Source of the DNA: Pleodorina starrii
Taxonomy: Eukaryota > Chlorophyta > Chlorophyceae > Chlamydomonadales > Volvocaceae
NCBI GenBank assembly: GCA_030267565.1
Contig: BRXU01000007.1
Span: 1,922,001-1,986,000, forward strand
DNA length: 64,000 nucleotides
Direction: 5' to 3'
The notes below the pieces were generated by a model that made no database searches, was not told the DNA's origin, and saw nothing but the letters and a program-made list of their open reading frames with translations. Position 1 is the stretch's first letter. Each line of letters starts with the position of its first letter. Positions 24,005 to 37,121 of the stretch are shown one piece after another. A program made the translations under genes and the position numbers.

Positions 24005-24477
24005 GGGCGGGGAAGGAGGGGCTGGGGTGCCGGAGGAGGGATTGCGGCCGGGAGGGGAGTCAGTGGGGTAGGGGAGTACAAGGAGAAGGGGGGTCGGCGG
24101 GTGCTGACAGGGTTTTGGTGGTGTATGTGCGGGGGGGGGGTGTTAGGGTGGCGGAGGGGAAGGGGCGGGGTTGCATGCAGGCGAGGCAGGGGCGGGGATC
24201 GGCACGCCGCCACCGCGAGATTTTTTTTCTGCGTATCTTGGTCGCAGGGATAGTACGGATTGCAGCGCGGCGTAGGCCGGGGGGCTATGTTCAGGGGGGA
24301 TTATCCGCGCCTCCGGTTTTGAGACGCAGATTGGTGTCAGGAGGGCATGCCATCTGGTTCGTATTCCAGTCCAGATGGCTTGAGGAGGGGCCCAAAGCTC
24401 TTTGGCAAGGGGAAGGGAGCCGATAGTCGCTGACTGCTCTCAAAGTTCTCGGATCTGAGGCAGTTGAGCGCGGGACG

Positions 24478-24482
24478 TGTAA
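24478..24482 (+). terminator. putative TGTAA polyadenylation signal of RPN1
   Basis: First clear TGTAA found after the RPN1 stop, about 570 nt downstream. The long distance makes it tentative. Confidence 0.35.
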
Positions 24483-26357
24483 AGAGTACAGGTTCCGTTG
24501 CAGGCTTTCGGAAAGTGGCAAACATGGGCGGACAGGAATCACTGCAACGCGGCCGCGCCTGCTCGCGTTGGTTCGCGTGTTTTGAGGGCTGTCAGAGGGC
24601 AAGGCTCGTGGATACAACGAAGGCCGGCAAGGCTCGTCGTCTGCTGCTGCTGCTGATGCAAGCCGGCGGATCAGTCAGGGCCCAAGCCCAAGGACGCTTT
24701 CCAAATACGGTACCGGCCGGGGTGGATCGCATCGCAGGGCGTCTGGACCTCAGGGCGCCAGCTCTCCGGGCCTGCGGATTAGCCACGTTCTTCGCGCGGA
24801 TATGCGGCGGATGCGGTGGGCGCTGCGGACGAACAGCAACCGGGCGTTTGCAAGGCGGTGGAGGTGGCGGTTCTGGGACATCTGACAGGGCGTGTGTCGG
24901 GGACAGCCGTGTTTTCTACGCGCAAGGACTGGGCAGCCTGGTTGCCGTGCCTGTGCGCAGCACCGGGGGCGGGGATGGGGCGATGTACACATGATGATCT
25001 TGCGCCTTGCGCCAATCTGCTGGACCACGAGAGTGCGACCGACGCGGCGCAATGCGCGCCTGAATTTGCTGGGCGTAGCACAGCCTTCGGCGACCGACGC
25101 GAACCACCCCGCCCTGAAACTCATTAACATTAGAACAGGAGGAAGACGCAGAAAAGCCTGGAGCCGGCGTAGACGAAGGGGAGAGGAGAGGATGTAGCCG
25201 GGCGGAAGACCACGCGTCGGGGTAGGCCGAGCCCGTAGAGCAACCGGCACCGGACGGCTTGAGACTGTGTGACATAACAAAGATGAGGTAATCGTACCTC
25301 CGCAATGTTTTGGACGGAAGCAGAAACCCGTGGCCCTTTCTTTCGGTCACCTAAGCCGGACAGCTGCTTGTGCGAGCGCAGCAAGGGACCGTGTACTGAC
25401 AGCGTACTGGGTGCTCTTAAAATCTTCAGAGCCCTAGGTGTGCAGAACACGGGGGGTGGGGATGGGGCCCATCCGTGCAGTACAGCAAACTTTAGCAGCC
25501 CGTATTTCTGCCGTACGACACCACAAAAGCGTTTTCTGGATGCTGTCCTTAAGATCTTCCACGCTTTAACGTATAATATGTAAATGTTCACTTACAATGG
25601 CTATCTTTATCCTTCTGCTTCTTAACCCCCCTGCGTACGCACAACCTTAGCATTGGTGTGTCATTGCAAACGATGCGGGCCAACCAACCCTGCCTGAAAC
25701 GATGCCATGTTGGGCCTGTCACCGCAGGACACGCTCACATCCATGCACCAAAGCCGTTCGCATATAACAAGTCCGACGTTGAGACGCCCGTGCAAGCCGG
25801 GGAACCCACAGAAGATCGAAGCGGCTGGTGCACGGTGTCAATGTGGGTCGGACTCGTCCCCATGTTGCTGAACGTCTGAAATGGATAAAATGTGTTCAGA
25901 TGGGGCTCTCATCATGCTGGGAAGTGCTGGCGCTTTCGGGCACTTCTCACCAACTGCGCAGACGTCGGTTAGGGTCACCCTGGGTAAGCATACGTACAGT
26001 GTACGGCTGCAGACAGTCGACAGTCGGCGGGCCAGTTGGGCTTTCAAGTAGATTGAACTCTATCTTCATTTGCTCCACCACTGCATAATGCGTATTTGCA
26101 TTTCTGCTTTGGTTTAGGCAACTAGGCTGCCTACGTTAAGCTGCGATTATCAATCGACGTTAGACGCTTCCAACTTTAAAATAGGTAAATGCAAATGAGT
26201 CCTGCGTATCAAAATCAGCAAGATTTCCAGATGGTGCTCTCATTGCAATAAATCGTGCTTGTAACAATTGTGTTCATCATGGGTTCGGCCTGGCAATACT
26301 TCCTAAAAATCATCTGAGCGAGGGTGTAAATGTGTAACTGGGGATGAAAACGGTTCG
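24483..26357. other. intergenic region without a recognisable gene
   Basis: About 1.9 kb. Short open frames on both strands overlap each other and lack domains. Composition falls from GC-rich to more balanced after about 25550, as expected for a promoter region of the next gene. Confidence 0.4.
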
Positions 26358-28571
26358 ATGAAGATTTCGCCCGAACAGCGGAAAGCAAAGCGACGAAAAG
26401 GAAAGCGACGGAAGGCCCGCGTGGGGCAGCGCTGGCTGCTATGGATTCTGTTCTTCCGTTACGTAAGGTGAGTGCGAGTGGAACACGGTTGACAGAGACT
26501 CGCTGGAGCCGTCAGCTGTCGCCATTCGTCATTGCAGGGCTTGCATTTTCCTGGTGAACGCTCGCACGATTGCCATGTCGTGCCTGGCATGCATGATGGT
26601 ATACCTTTGCCAGAGCGAGACGCTTAACCTCAAGTAAGCATCATGCGCGAGTTGCCTTTCTCCAAGCCGCGTCACAGCAACGAACTCTGACGAACTCTTT
26701 GTCGTCGCAGGTTTCGCATGGAATTCAGCATCCTATCTGTGGGAACAGTCTTTCCGCTGGTGTTCAGGCAGGTTTCGATATGCGACGCGCAACAGGGGTA
26801 AGCTACGGCAACAGACAGTTACCAACTGACGGGATTGTGTGCGCCTGCACCCGCAGCATTCAGCAGGCCTTTTCCCGGCGCGAGGAAGCTCTGCGAGACC
26901 TGTCCGTCCTGAAGGGCTTGGTAAGTTTTGTGCACGATTTGCACAACTGGATCTAATTATTGTGTGAGGAGCACCTGCCGACGTCACACGCAACACCCTC
27001 ATACACTCGCAAGCGGTCTTCACTGCGGCCTACAATTTTTAAAGCTTCCCACTCGCTCTCCGCCGCCCGCCCGCCCGCCCGCTGCCTTTCTCCGGTTGTC
27101 TTGCAGATGTTGGGCATCTATTTCTGCAACCGGGACTGGGACGGTGAGTGCCGCCGCCTCGGGCTCAACCTGAAGGGAAGGTGATGGCAGCACCGACAAA
27201 GACAGATAACCCAACCTGCGGACATGGGCCTTATTTCTTGCCTGGTGATGCCGTGCTTGCGTTCCCTGTTACGGTATGTGCGCCGTAACCCCGCCCCGCC
27301 CCGCCCCGCGCCGCCTGTTTGACTGTGTCCGCATTTCCTCACCTCGTCCGCTCTCCCGCGCCATCCAAGTTCATAACCAGCAGCATATCGGCACCTCCTA
27401 CCGTTTTTCCGCCTCATGTACATCGCCCCCGCCCCAATCTCGCTACCGCAGTCTCCGACGGCGTGACGGTGCGAGCAAATTTAGGCAACGACGAGTCGCC
27501 CCACGCGGTCCGCTGCGCGCAGCTGATACGTCAGCTGCTAGCCACGCTGCGCCGATGGCTGTCCGGCCGTACATCGTACGAATCGGAGGCCGAGTGGCGC
27601 ATGCTGTACGGCACCACGGGCCCGCGTGCCGCCGACCCGCTCGGCATCCTTTTGCAGCTGTCGGGCGCGTTTCTGTACGGCAAGGAAGGCCGCCGGCGCG
27701 CCGTATCCAGTGACGACGATGACGACGACGACGACGACGATGACGACGGCGACGACGACGGTTGCGACACCGGTAACCGCAACAACGGTAACGGCAACGG
27801 TAATGGCAGCAGCAAGGAACTTAGCAGCAAGGTCCCCGTGAGTGACGATATGGATGGGAACGGCCGCAGCGACCGCGCGGAGGCCATGGCGGAGAGCGAC
27901 CCGCACTGGCAGTTGTACTTTCGTTTGTACGACATCATTAGCGAGATCAACGTCCACAACGAGAAGCTTATGGCGGTAACCGGATGCACCAAAGGCGGTG
28001 AGAACCGAGCACTACTGAGATTGGCATGCGCCCTTCCTCGACGTGTTTCGGGTTGCCGTGTGACATGTGCTGCGTGACAAGACAGGCCTGATTCAAAGGC
28101 CAGGGAGGGAGCAAGGCATGGCAGCGGACGGTTAGTTCGTTAAGTTCGTTTGGCTGCGGATTCGGGTTGGTTTTCCTTCCGAGGTTCCAAGCGGCGGGTG
28201 AATACGATGGCGGTCCCGCGGTGCCCTGTTGAACAGCGGGGGATGTTTGCACGCGCCTTCCACCAGACTCTTCCCTTTTCCTCTTTGGGTTTACCACCGG
28301 GCTCACCCGACCAAGTACCACCCCAAGCCGCCAAAGCGCGCGCCGGGGTTTTCGCTCTGCCGCCTCGCCCCGTGATACCTGCCGCCCCGCCCCGTGATAC
28401 CCGCCGCTTCATGGCTTGTGTGCGTGTCGTCACCGCCGCTGCCCCGGCCGCAGGTGAGGCGGGCATGAGCCGCTTGGCGGCCTACGTGTCGCGGACCGCC
28501 GAGATGGTGGAGAGGTGAGGGCCCCGAACTCGAGCTTGTCATGGCAACCGTGCGGTACTTAGCACCGGTGA

Positions 28572-28627
<56 letters not shown>

Positions 28628-30338
28628 CCCATGTGCCGCGAGAAAACGCTGCGCACTCGTGCATGTGTGAGTGTGCCTTGCTTCCAGTCCTCAAACACTT
28701 GGCACCCGCTCCTGCTTGCTCCCTATCATCGGCGCTGCGTCCTAAAGACAGGCTCCGCCGCCTGTGTTCTCCCAATTCGACCGACGGCCCCGCCTGTGCC
28801 TGCGCGTCCTGCTGTCTTTGGCAACACCCGTACGTACCTTTGTCCTTGTCCGTTCCCGTGTCCTGATCAGGCTTCGCTTCCTGCGCGAGTACCGCACCCC
28901 CTTCATGCTGCGCCACGTGTCGTTCACGCTGGTGGTTGCGTCCATCGTCATGGCAGCGCCGTACTTCTCCTTCATGTGCGTCAGCTCCAGATGGGAAGAC
29001 GTGAGTGGCCGTGGCGGGGGCCGCCAACCCACTCACCCCAATCAGTTGATAAATTGAAAAGTTGTGGTGGTGGTGGTGGCGGCGGGGCCTGGGGCCTCCT
29101 TGAAGCACGGGGGCAAATTACAACAAGGCCGGGGCTCAAGGGGCCGGGGCTCAAGGGGCCGGGGCTCAAGGGGCCGGGGCTCAAGGGGCCGGGGCTCAAG
29201 GGGCCGGGGCTCAAGGGGCCGGGGCTCAAGGGGCCGGGGCTCAAGGGGCCGGGGCTCAAGGGGCCGGGGCTCAAGGGGCCGGGCTGTAGGCTCGCTATCT
29301 CCGGGGCAGGGAAGGAGCCGCGGCGGCATGCCATGGCATTCCCCGCGCGAGCTGGTCGACCACTGTGATGGGTTGACGGCGACCCGTTCAGGCCCTTGTT
29401 TGCTGCCGACAGCTCACGCAGCCCCGTTTTGATCTGCTCCCTGCCAGCCCAGAGCCCACACACTTCGTCCTTCGACCTTCGATCGGTCCGGTTCCATCCT
29501 CCTCCGCAGGATACGAGCGGCAGGTGCCCCGCCGGCTACTTCACTGCCGTACTGTACGTGCTCGTCATTTCCACGCTGTGAGTTCCGGCATGGGTGCCGG
29601 CATCGTTGTGGGAGGCAACGGAAGGAGGGCAACGCAAGGGCACCGCTCGGGGGCAAGGGCACCGCTCGGGGGCGAGACGCACGAAGGGCACAGGAAAAGC
29701 GGGAGGGAGGCGGCGAGGGAGAGGAAGGCGGGGCTGAGGGCACGGGGCCTTCAGGAGTTGCAGGCCTTAGGGACGCTTCGATGATGCTTTGGTCTCGGTG
29801 GTCGCTCCGTGGCACCGAGTTGTGTGACCCTTTCATGATTCCCGCCTTTTCCCTCCGCCCCCAATCCCATGCTGTCCCACGGCCCATTGCGCCTCCCCCT
29901 ACCTCCCACCCCCCCCCCCTCTGCAGTTTCCACGTGCAGGTCGCCCTGGAGAACCCCTTTGACGGCATCGGAGTGGACGACGTGTTCGTCAACCTGGACC
30001 GGGAGTTCGCAGTCACGGTGCGGAGGTACGTGCGAAGCAGGGCGGAGGCCACCAAGAAGGCGGCGGCAGCAGCAGCGGCAGCGGCCAAGGGCGCAACGGA
30101 GGCGGCGCCCGGCGGCGCCGCTCCCGAAGCCGCTGGCGGAGGCGGCGCCGGCGGCACCGCCGCTGTCAAGTCGGGAGCCAGGCTGCCGTCGCCGAAGGCG
30201 CCGCTGGCGGACGTGACTGCTGCCCCTGCTGCTGCTGCTGCCGCTGCTAAGGCCGGCACTGGCACTCGCAACTCCCGGCGACGCTCACCTGGGAGCGCCA
30301 CGACGGTGGAGGCCTGGCGGGTTGAGGAGGCGTGTTGA
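26358..30338 (+). CDS. multi-pass membrane protein, remotely bestrophin-like (paralog A)
   Basis: Ten exons: 26358-26467, 26538-26633, 26711-26767, 26857-26920, 27107-27143, 27452-27997, 28454-28514, 28871-29000, 29510-29577 and 29927-30338 (1581 nt, 526 aa). The start is the second ATG, since the first runs into a stop after five codons, and it matches the start of paralog B. The order is a Lys/Arg-rich N-terminus, hydrophobic segments at about 38-60 and 74-90, then IQQAFSRREEAL. A long soluble part follows with a poly-Asp run and an Asn/Gly run. Hydrophobic segments at about 335-353 and 376-397 come next, then ALENPFDGIGVDDVFVN and an Ala-rich tail. Two membrane pairs around a soluble domain, the AFxRREEAL motif after helix 2 and ENPFD after the last helix recall bestrophin-type anion channels. 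This is my inference from architecture, not a family match. Intron 3 uses a GC donor at 26768. The nearest GT would break the frame. Confidence 0.8.
28570..28628 (+). repeat. (CTGC)n microsatellite, intron 7 of paralog A
   Basis: About fourteen uninterrupted CCTG/CTGC tetramers in the intron. Confidence 0.9.
29125..29285 (+). repeat. 15-bp minisatellite, intron 8 of paralog A
   Basis: About ten almost perfect copies of GGGGCCGGGGCTCAA. The length keeps a frame open on both strands, which is a repeat artefact. Confidence 0.95.
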
Positions 30339-30546
30339 GGGAGGGACGGGTGTTGGGAGGCGAGGTGGAGGTCCAGAGATCACCGCCCGCAGTCCCCAGG
30401 AGACGGTGGGATAGATGCGGCATCGCTGCGATGTGGGATCCACGGACCCCCGGCCGGGTCGGCAGCCGCGGCTCCTACGAGGGCTGTGGCTGTGGCGGGC
30501 TGGGATGGCTGTCGTGGCTTGCAGGCTTGGCACCCACATGCGGCCG

Positions 30547-30551
30547 TGTAA
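30547..30551 (+). terminator. putative TGTAA polyadenylation signal of paralog A
   Basis: TGTAA 209 nt after the stop at 30338. Confidence 0.5.
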
Positions 30552-32239
30552 TATAGAGCTCACTCTTAGGGGGGCAGCCGCTGACTTGGGATTGACTCCT
30601 TGCATTACGTGGGGCGGAGGGGCTTGTGGGCATGACGGCTCTCCCTGATGACGTGGGCGAGGCGGAAATTATCCAGGAGCAATCAGCGCCGCATTGTGCA
30701 TGTCATGAGCTCATGACACGTCAGGGCTTGTCAGGAAGTGCCACGAGGCAGCTGAGTGAATTGCAAGGTGAACTGGCTGGCTAGGCGGGCGGGCGGGCGG
30801 GCTGGGGCTGGGGGCTCGAGGGGCTTGCGGCAGGGCAAGGCAGGGAAGGGAAGGACGCGTATGCAGGACATGGAGGGTCTGCACATGGAGGAGGCCGGGG
30901 CGTCTTTCTCGTGGCCCTTGGGGTTTGCAAGAGCTTCAATTCAGTCCGTCTGGGCTTGTGCGCTACACCTCGGGTGTGCTGAGGATTTGTTGAGGGTTGA
31001 GGGGGGAGGGAGAGGGGGAGGGAGGCGGCCAAGTACCCAGGCGCACGGCACGGCTGGCGTGCCAGTGCAGTGCGGGTGCGTCAGGCGCTCTCAGGCCGTG
31101 TCTCTCCGGCCAGGATGAGAGGCTTGTCGACAGGGCCGCGGGGGCCGGCCTTCGTCGGGATTGCGTCGCCGGCGTTCGTGGGCTTTCGCGGTTTCGACGG
31201 CTTTCGCCGGCGTGTGTCGCCGGCTGTCGTCGGGGTTTCGGGTACAGGGCTGCTTGCTGCTCGGACGCTGGAGTGCTGGTTCCGGTTGCCCTTGCTGGGG
31301 ACTTGCGGCCTTGCACGTGCGTGTACGACATAGTTTCGGCATAGATGAGTACGGCAGGGGTGCATGGGTCGCAGGCTGGAAGCGGGGCATTCATATTGTT
31401 CATTGTGTTGTGCCGCCCGTTTTGGATGCGACGTCCAGTACATGATATTGACTCAATGCGAACATCACAACCTTGGACACGGAACATGGACTTCATGACG
31501 GCAGAGTCCCATACCGGTACGTCATGACGCTGCGAGTTGGTGTGTGCGGCGCCGATGGGTCCTCCGTTGGGCCGCCTTTGCGTGTCCGCAGCTGCGCGCC
31601 AAGGTGCTCGGCGAGGGGCAAGCTGTGCAGAATGCAAGCTTTCGGATGTGGGCGGTGATGTGTGAGTGGCGCTGGGGAGCTCACGGAGTGAGTGGCAGAC
31701 GGGGGAAGATAGCGACGAGGGGGCTGCAGCGGGCTGTGCGGCCAACGGCTGCACCGACAGGTGAGAGAGCAGGGACCCGCTGCGAACCTGAATTCCGCTC
31801 ATGTCCCCAGCCTAGCTGCGAGTGCTAAGAAACTGCAAGTTGGAGGCCAGGGCGAGACAATACGAGACAGTCGCCAAGGTCGTATTTATTGTTCAGGGGC
31901 TCCTGTCATCGTCTACGCATGAGATTTTTTTTAGGCATTGATTACATCCTTATGGATTATGTGTGTGTTCAAGTGATAGAAACGCGGCTCACAGCTTGAG
32001 CAGGCTTGAGCACAGCACGGCGCGACTCCAAAACTACTCTAATGCCGAACAATGGCCTTATGGTGCCTGACGAGGGTGCTTGCAACGATAATCGCTACTC
32101 ATACCTACCTGTAACACTTAAAATCCTAGCTTCGTGTATCACGCCGTACTAGTCCTGCTCCGTTTCTTCTCTTCCCCAGAATTGATCTCCATACAGGTTC
32201 TAGTAGTTTAGATGTAAATTGTCAAGATACACAGCCTCG
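30552..32239. other. spacer between the two tandem paralogs
   Basis: About 1.7 kb. Contains imperfect GTCGCCGGC/TTTCG-type words near 31140-31250, (GGGC)n at about 30785-30800 and an AT-richer segment from about 31850. No gene seen. Confidence 0.4.
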
Positions 32240-35200
32240 ATGCGGGTCGAGCCAGAACGACTGGCCCGCCAGCCAACCAAAACGAAGGGAAAAAAACGCT
32301 CAGGGCGCGGATGGAGACTGTGGATTCATGCACTTCGGTATATAAGGTGCGGAGCCATAGTTGTTTAAAATTCCAGCGGCGGCATCCAGTGCCATGCCTC
32401 ATACCTTCCACGGACTCTCCCTTGTTTCTAATGTTGCAGGGCCTGCATCTTCCTGGTGAACATCCGGACGCTTGCGATGGCTGCTTTTGCATGCATGATG
32501 GTTTACCTGTGTCAGACCGAGCGATTCAACCTCAGGTCGGAGCGGGTTTCGGAGCTGCGGGCCCGCTTGAGCTGCGTGAGCATCCCAAGTCCATCAGTTC
32601 GACCTCCCGGCTCTCGCATTACCTGCTGCTTCCAGGCCTTCCTCATCCATCGCCTCTGCCATGCCTTTTGCGCAACAGGTTCCGAATGGAATTCAACATC
32701 ATCTCAATCGGCACCGTCTTCCCGCTCGTTTTCAGGTGAGCCCGGGTATGGGTTAAAGTATAGAGTCCCGGTCGTATAACCACCAATAACTACCTGCGGC
32801 CCCACGTCCCACACCCGCGCCGCACGTCGCTTATTCCTTACCCACAACTGCCGGGCCCGGCGATCCTTACCTCCCGCCCCCCGGCACGCAATCCCACCCT
32901 CCCACCGCCCCTGCCCCCGCAGCATACAGCAGGCGTTCAATCGGCGAGAGGAGGCTCTCCGGGATCTTTCCGTGCTGAAAGGCGTGGTGAGTGCCCATGT
33001 CCCTGCCCCCATCCCCGTTGCCGTATCTGTTATCGTTTCCGTTCCCGCGCCCGTCCCAGGCGCCTGCGCAGCACCGCAGCACCCTTGCCCCCGTCTAGGC
33101 GCCTCGTCTAGGGAGGCGTGGCTCTCCCTAGGGAGATGAAACCTGCCGTGTGCCGTGTGCCGCCATTCTCAACCCCGCCCCCACTGCCCGCCCCACGCCT
33201 GCGTTCTACGTCCCTCTTCCCCTCCCTCCCGGCTCGGCACCGGCCCCCCATGCGTGCGGTGCGGTGCGGCATCCGTGTCACTCCGCGGCGCTCGCTGCGC
33301 GGCGCTGCGCTTCGGCCTGGAACCCTGCGGGCCCGCCCGGGATTGCGCGCAGCTCATGGGGCTGTACTTTTGCCACCGAGACTGGGACGGTGCGTAGCCG
33401 GGTTGGGTGGACGCTCCGGGCATCATCTGGGGGCCGCGTGGGAACTGGGCGGGAAGTGGATGGGGCGGTGACTGGGCAGTGGACTGGGCGCTGTTAGCGG
33501 GTGTGGCATTGGGCATGGGCCCGGGTGGGACCTGGGCTGGGAGCGGAGTGGATGGGGAGAGGCAGCCGTGCGTGGAAAAAGCCGTGAAAGGGGCCCCTGA
33601 GATAAGGCACTAGCACCGGCATGGCACGGCAGACGGCACGGCTGGAACGGCGGCGGGCACGGCGGCCTTTCCGGCCAAGCGCACGCAGGGCAAAAGGGCA
33701 ATGGGCACTTGGAGGAGGAGGGTGAGGGGAAGCACGGGAGCACACACGCACACGTGCTGGCCAAGTTCAGCGAGACGCTGACGCCTCCGGATGCGTGCCG
33801 ACTGCATGTTCGGTTCACAGCGTCGAAGTACGGTAGAGGGTGCGTGGTGCGGTGGGGTAGGGTGTGATGCGGTGCGGCCGTCCTTCCCCCGCCCGCCCGC
33901 ACGCACGCACGCACGCCCGCACGCACACGGATCCCGCGAATCTCCGTTCCTCCTCTGCGTTACAGATCTGTTCCCGCGCTTACATCCTCACCCATTCCAC
34001 AGTCTCCGACGGCGTGACGGTGCGATCCAATTTAGGCAACGACGAGTCGCCCCACGCGGCCCGCTGCGCGGCGCTCATTCACGAGCTGTTGACGCAGCTG
34101 CGCTGCTGGCTGTGCGGCCGTACACCTTACGAATCGGAGTCCGAGTGGCGGCTGCTGTACGGCACAACCGACATTGTACGGGAGCTGACTCACCACCTTA
34201 GCGGTGACTTTTTCCGGGGCTTTGAGGAAGACCTGGCGGCGTGGGACAGCGACAGCAGCGACAGCAGCGACAGCAGCAGCGATGGCGATGGCAATGGCAA
34301 TGGCGGGGCAGAGCGGAGGCGCCTGAGGAAGGAGGAGTCGGCTCAGGCGTTTGCGGAGCGCGATCCGCACTGGAAATTGTACTACAAGTTGTACGACACA
34401 GTCAGCAAGATCTCCGTACTGAACGAGCAACTCATGGTGCTTGGCATGTGCAGCAAGGCCGGTGAGAGGAGGGGCGGTTGGGAAGCGGGTGGGGGCGCGT
34501 ATGTGTGTATGTGTATGTGGGTGGTGGTGGTGGTGGTGGTGGGAGTGTCCGGAATTTCGTCCACGCAGTCCACCGCTTTCCAAAGCGATCCGAAGCATCC
34601 CTGCGCTGCTCTGAAACATACCTCTGGTTTTGTTCGTATTGCCCTTCCGTGGTCTTGTCACCCCCAGGCGAGGCGGGGTTCAGCCGGTTGGCGGCTTACC
34701 TGGCCAAGACAGTCGAGGTGCTGGAAAGGTACGGAACCGTACGGCACGGTACAGCGCACGCGCGCGGGGCGCTGTACCGGTCCCCGGCAGTCCCTTTGGA
34801 AGTTTGCAGAATGCAGCCCTCGCCTTTTCCAGAGGAGTGACGTGCTGTCTTCCCCCGAATGGCAACACACGTTTTCACCCAACTCTCTTTGTTGCCTTTG
34901 CTTCCGTTTCCCTCGTACTGCAAGGCTGCGCTGTATCCGTGAGAATCGTACACCCTTCATGCTGCGCTACGTTTCGTTCGTACTGGTGATCGTTACCATC
35001 GTACTGGCGGCTCCGTACTTCGCCTTCATGTGCGTACAATCGCGCTGGGAGGATGTGAGTGCAATGAGAAGGGGGGCAATGCGGATTGTGGCTGGGTTAA
35101 CGGCTGGATCGCGGGTGCATCATGGGGGCGGGGGGGGCGGGACAAGTCGGCAACAGTCCTGCTTGGCAACACTTACTGGCTGACTGGGTCTGATTGACAA

Positions 35201-36630
35201 AAACATATTTCTCTGGAATATTCCAGGTACGGGACGGGACGTATTCCACCCCTGGGGACTTTCTGGATGAGTAATGCGGATCTGTGGTGATCTGGTGAAG
35301 GTTCAGGACCCGGGGCCCCGGGGCCCGGGCCGCTTTCTGCGGTACTGTCTTTCTGTGTCGCTGCAGAAAGCACCCGGTCAGGGCACTGATCGCGCGACCC
35401 CTGCCCGCCTGACGGTCTGCCCAGGACACGACCGGCAACTGCCCCGCGGGCTACTTCACCGCTGTACTCTACGTGCTCGTCCTGTCAACACTGTAAGTGC
35501 CATAGACCCACGGGTCGGTTGGTCATCAGTCGGTCGTAACGGTCTAGGGGGCGGTCGGTTGGACCCGCGCTTCACCGCACGGGACCATGGCTGGACGGGC
35601 GGTCGGTCGCCGGTCGTAGGCTGGGACAACTTCGGTGAGAGAGCGGCTGGGCTTTCTCAATGACCCGCGGGTCGATTGCTGCGGCAGTCCGTTGTCGGGG
35701 CGTTCCGCTGTGTGTGGCCACGACCTCGTGCCCTGCCGAGCCTTTTAGCTGCCGATCGCAAAAGTCCAACTTGGCCAGCGCACGTCCTCTTAACGACGGA
35801 CATTCCGCGTCGCTCCCAGTTCGCTTCCCACTTGCGGCTCCCTCAGCCTGCCCTCACCGAGCCGAGCCTTTCTTCTCTGCGCGAGCCTCGAGCCAAGCCA
35901 TCATCGCCGAGCGCTCAAGCCGAGCCATCGTCGCCAAGCCTTCTTCGCCGCGCGAGCGGAGCCTTCCTTCTCCGCCTTCCTTCTCACCGAGCCGTGCATG
36001 CCTTCCCCTTGCGGCTCCGCCCATCCTCCCCCAACCCACCACCCCAACCCCCCTCTCCGCAGCTTCCACGTTCAGGTCGCCCTGGAGAACCCCTTTGACG
36101 GCATCGGAGTGGATGACGTGTTCGTCAACCTGGACCGGGAGTTCGCAGTCACGGTGCGGAGGTACGTGCGGAGCAGGGCGGAGGCCACCAAGAAGGCGGC
36201 GGCAGCAGCAGTGGCAGCAGCGGCAGCAGCAGCAGCGGCCGCGGAGTTGACGGCGACGGAGAAGGTCCTGGTGGAGGAGCTCAAGCCAGGAATGTACGGC
36301 TCCTTCGGCGGCGGCAGTGGAGGCGGCGGCGGCGCGACGGCCGGCGGCGGCAGCGGCGGAGCCACCACGGCGTTCAGAATTGTCGTGGAGGGTCAGTCGA
36401 AGTCCAGCCGCGCCGCCGCCGCCGCCGTGGACGCGTCACAACGGCCGCCGTCTAAAGGCGCCGACGTCGGCGTCGCTGTCGGCGCGCCCTGGCTGCCGTC
36501 GCCCCTCCGGTCCGCTGGACGGGCGCCGTACACGGCGACGACGGGACCGTACCGCCGTACATCAGGGGACGCGTCGACGGTGTGGGAGCGTGAGGTCGAC
36601 ATCCCGGGCGCGGGGCAGCAGCAGCAGTAG
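32240..36630 (+). CDS. multi-pass membrane protein, remotely bestrophin-like (paralog B)
   Basis: Ten exons: 32240-32346, 32440-32535, 32679-32735, 32923-32986, 33353-33389, 34003-34461, 34668-34728, 34925-35054, 35425-35492 and 36063-36630 (1647 nt, 548 aa). All nine intron positions and phases equal those of paralog A, and exons 2-5 and 7-9 have the same lengths. Exon 1 encodes a basic N-terminus ending LWIHALRYIR, parallel to LWILFFRYVR in A. Hydrophobic segments, IQQAFNRREEAL, FCHRDWD, GNDESPHA and ALENPFDGIGVDDVFVN are all kept. The acidic loop in exon 6 is shorter and Asp/Ser-rich instead of poly-Asp. The tail is longer, with Gly- and Ala-rich parts. Intron 3 has a normal GT donor, and intron 7 ends in an unusual gcaag acceptor. 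The gene lies 1.9 kb downstream of A on the same strand and clearly arose by tandem duplication. The function assignment is as tentative as for A. Confidence 0.8.
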
Positions 36631-37121
36631 CAGCAAGTAGCACTAGCAGTAGCACTGGCAGCAAGAGCAGCAAGACCAACGACAACAGCTTCAGCAGTTA
36701 AACCAGAAAGAGCAACAGCAGCAGCAACAAGCGACACCTCTCAGGAAATTGGCTTTGGCTGACTGTCGAGCGCCCTAACAACCGCGGCAGTGAAAGAACG
36801 CATGAGACGGAAATGTTTCCCGAAAGCAAACTGAGACACACTGATGGGTGATGGCTATGTCGCCGAATATATCGAATAAGCGCGCGACCGCGTCGTGGAA
36901 GCCGCCGCTGCGAGGGCCATTTTACTGGTGGGTGGAGCGTGCTGGGCGATTTGGGGGCTGTGCGGAAAATGACTCATTGCGATCCGTGCTCAGTGGGACA
37001 TTGTAGATGGCTCGAGAGACTCGGAGAGGAAGAGAGCGGAGGGAGAAACGAGCGCGGACGAGCTGAACGATGGGGTGGAGGGGAGGGAGAGAGGACAAGC
37101 TTCGTTTTTCTTTTTAATTTT

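Noticed and set aside
29064..29463. Possible CRISPR-like or repeat-protein array at the 15-bp repeats
   Set aside because: Units are contiguous with no spacers and lie in an intron of a eukaryotic gene. It is a minisatellite.
32336..32346. TATA box (GGTATATAAGG) upstream of paralog B
   Set aside because: It lies inside coding exon 1 and at its donor site, in phase with the conserved RYIR/RYVR segment, so it is coding sequence.
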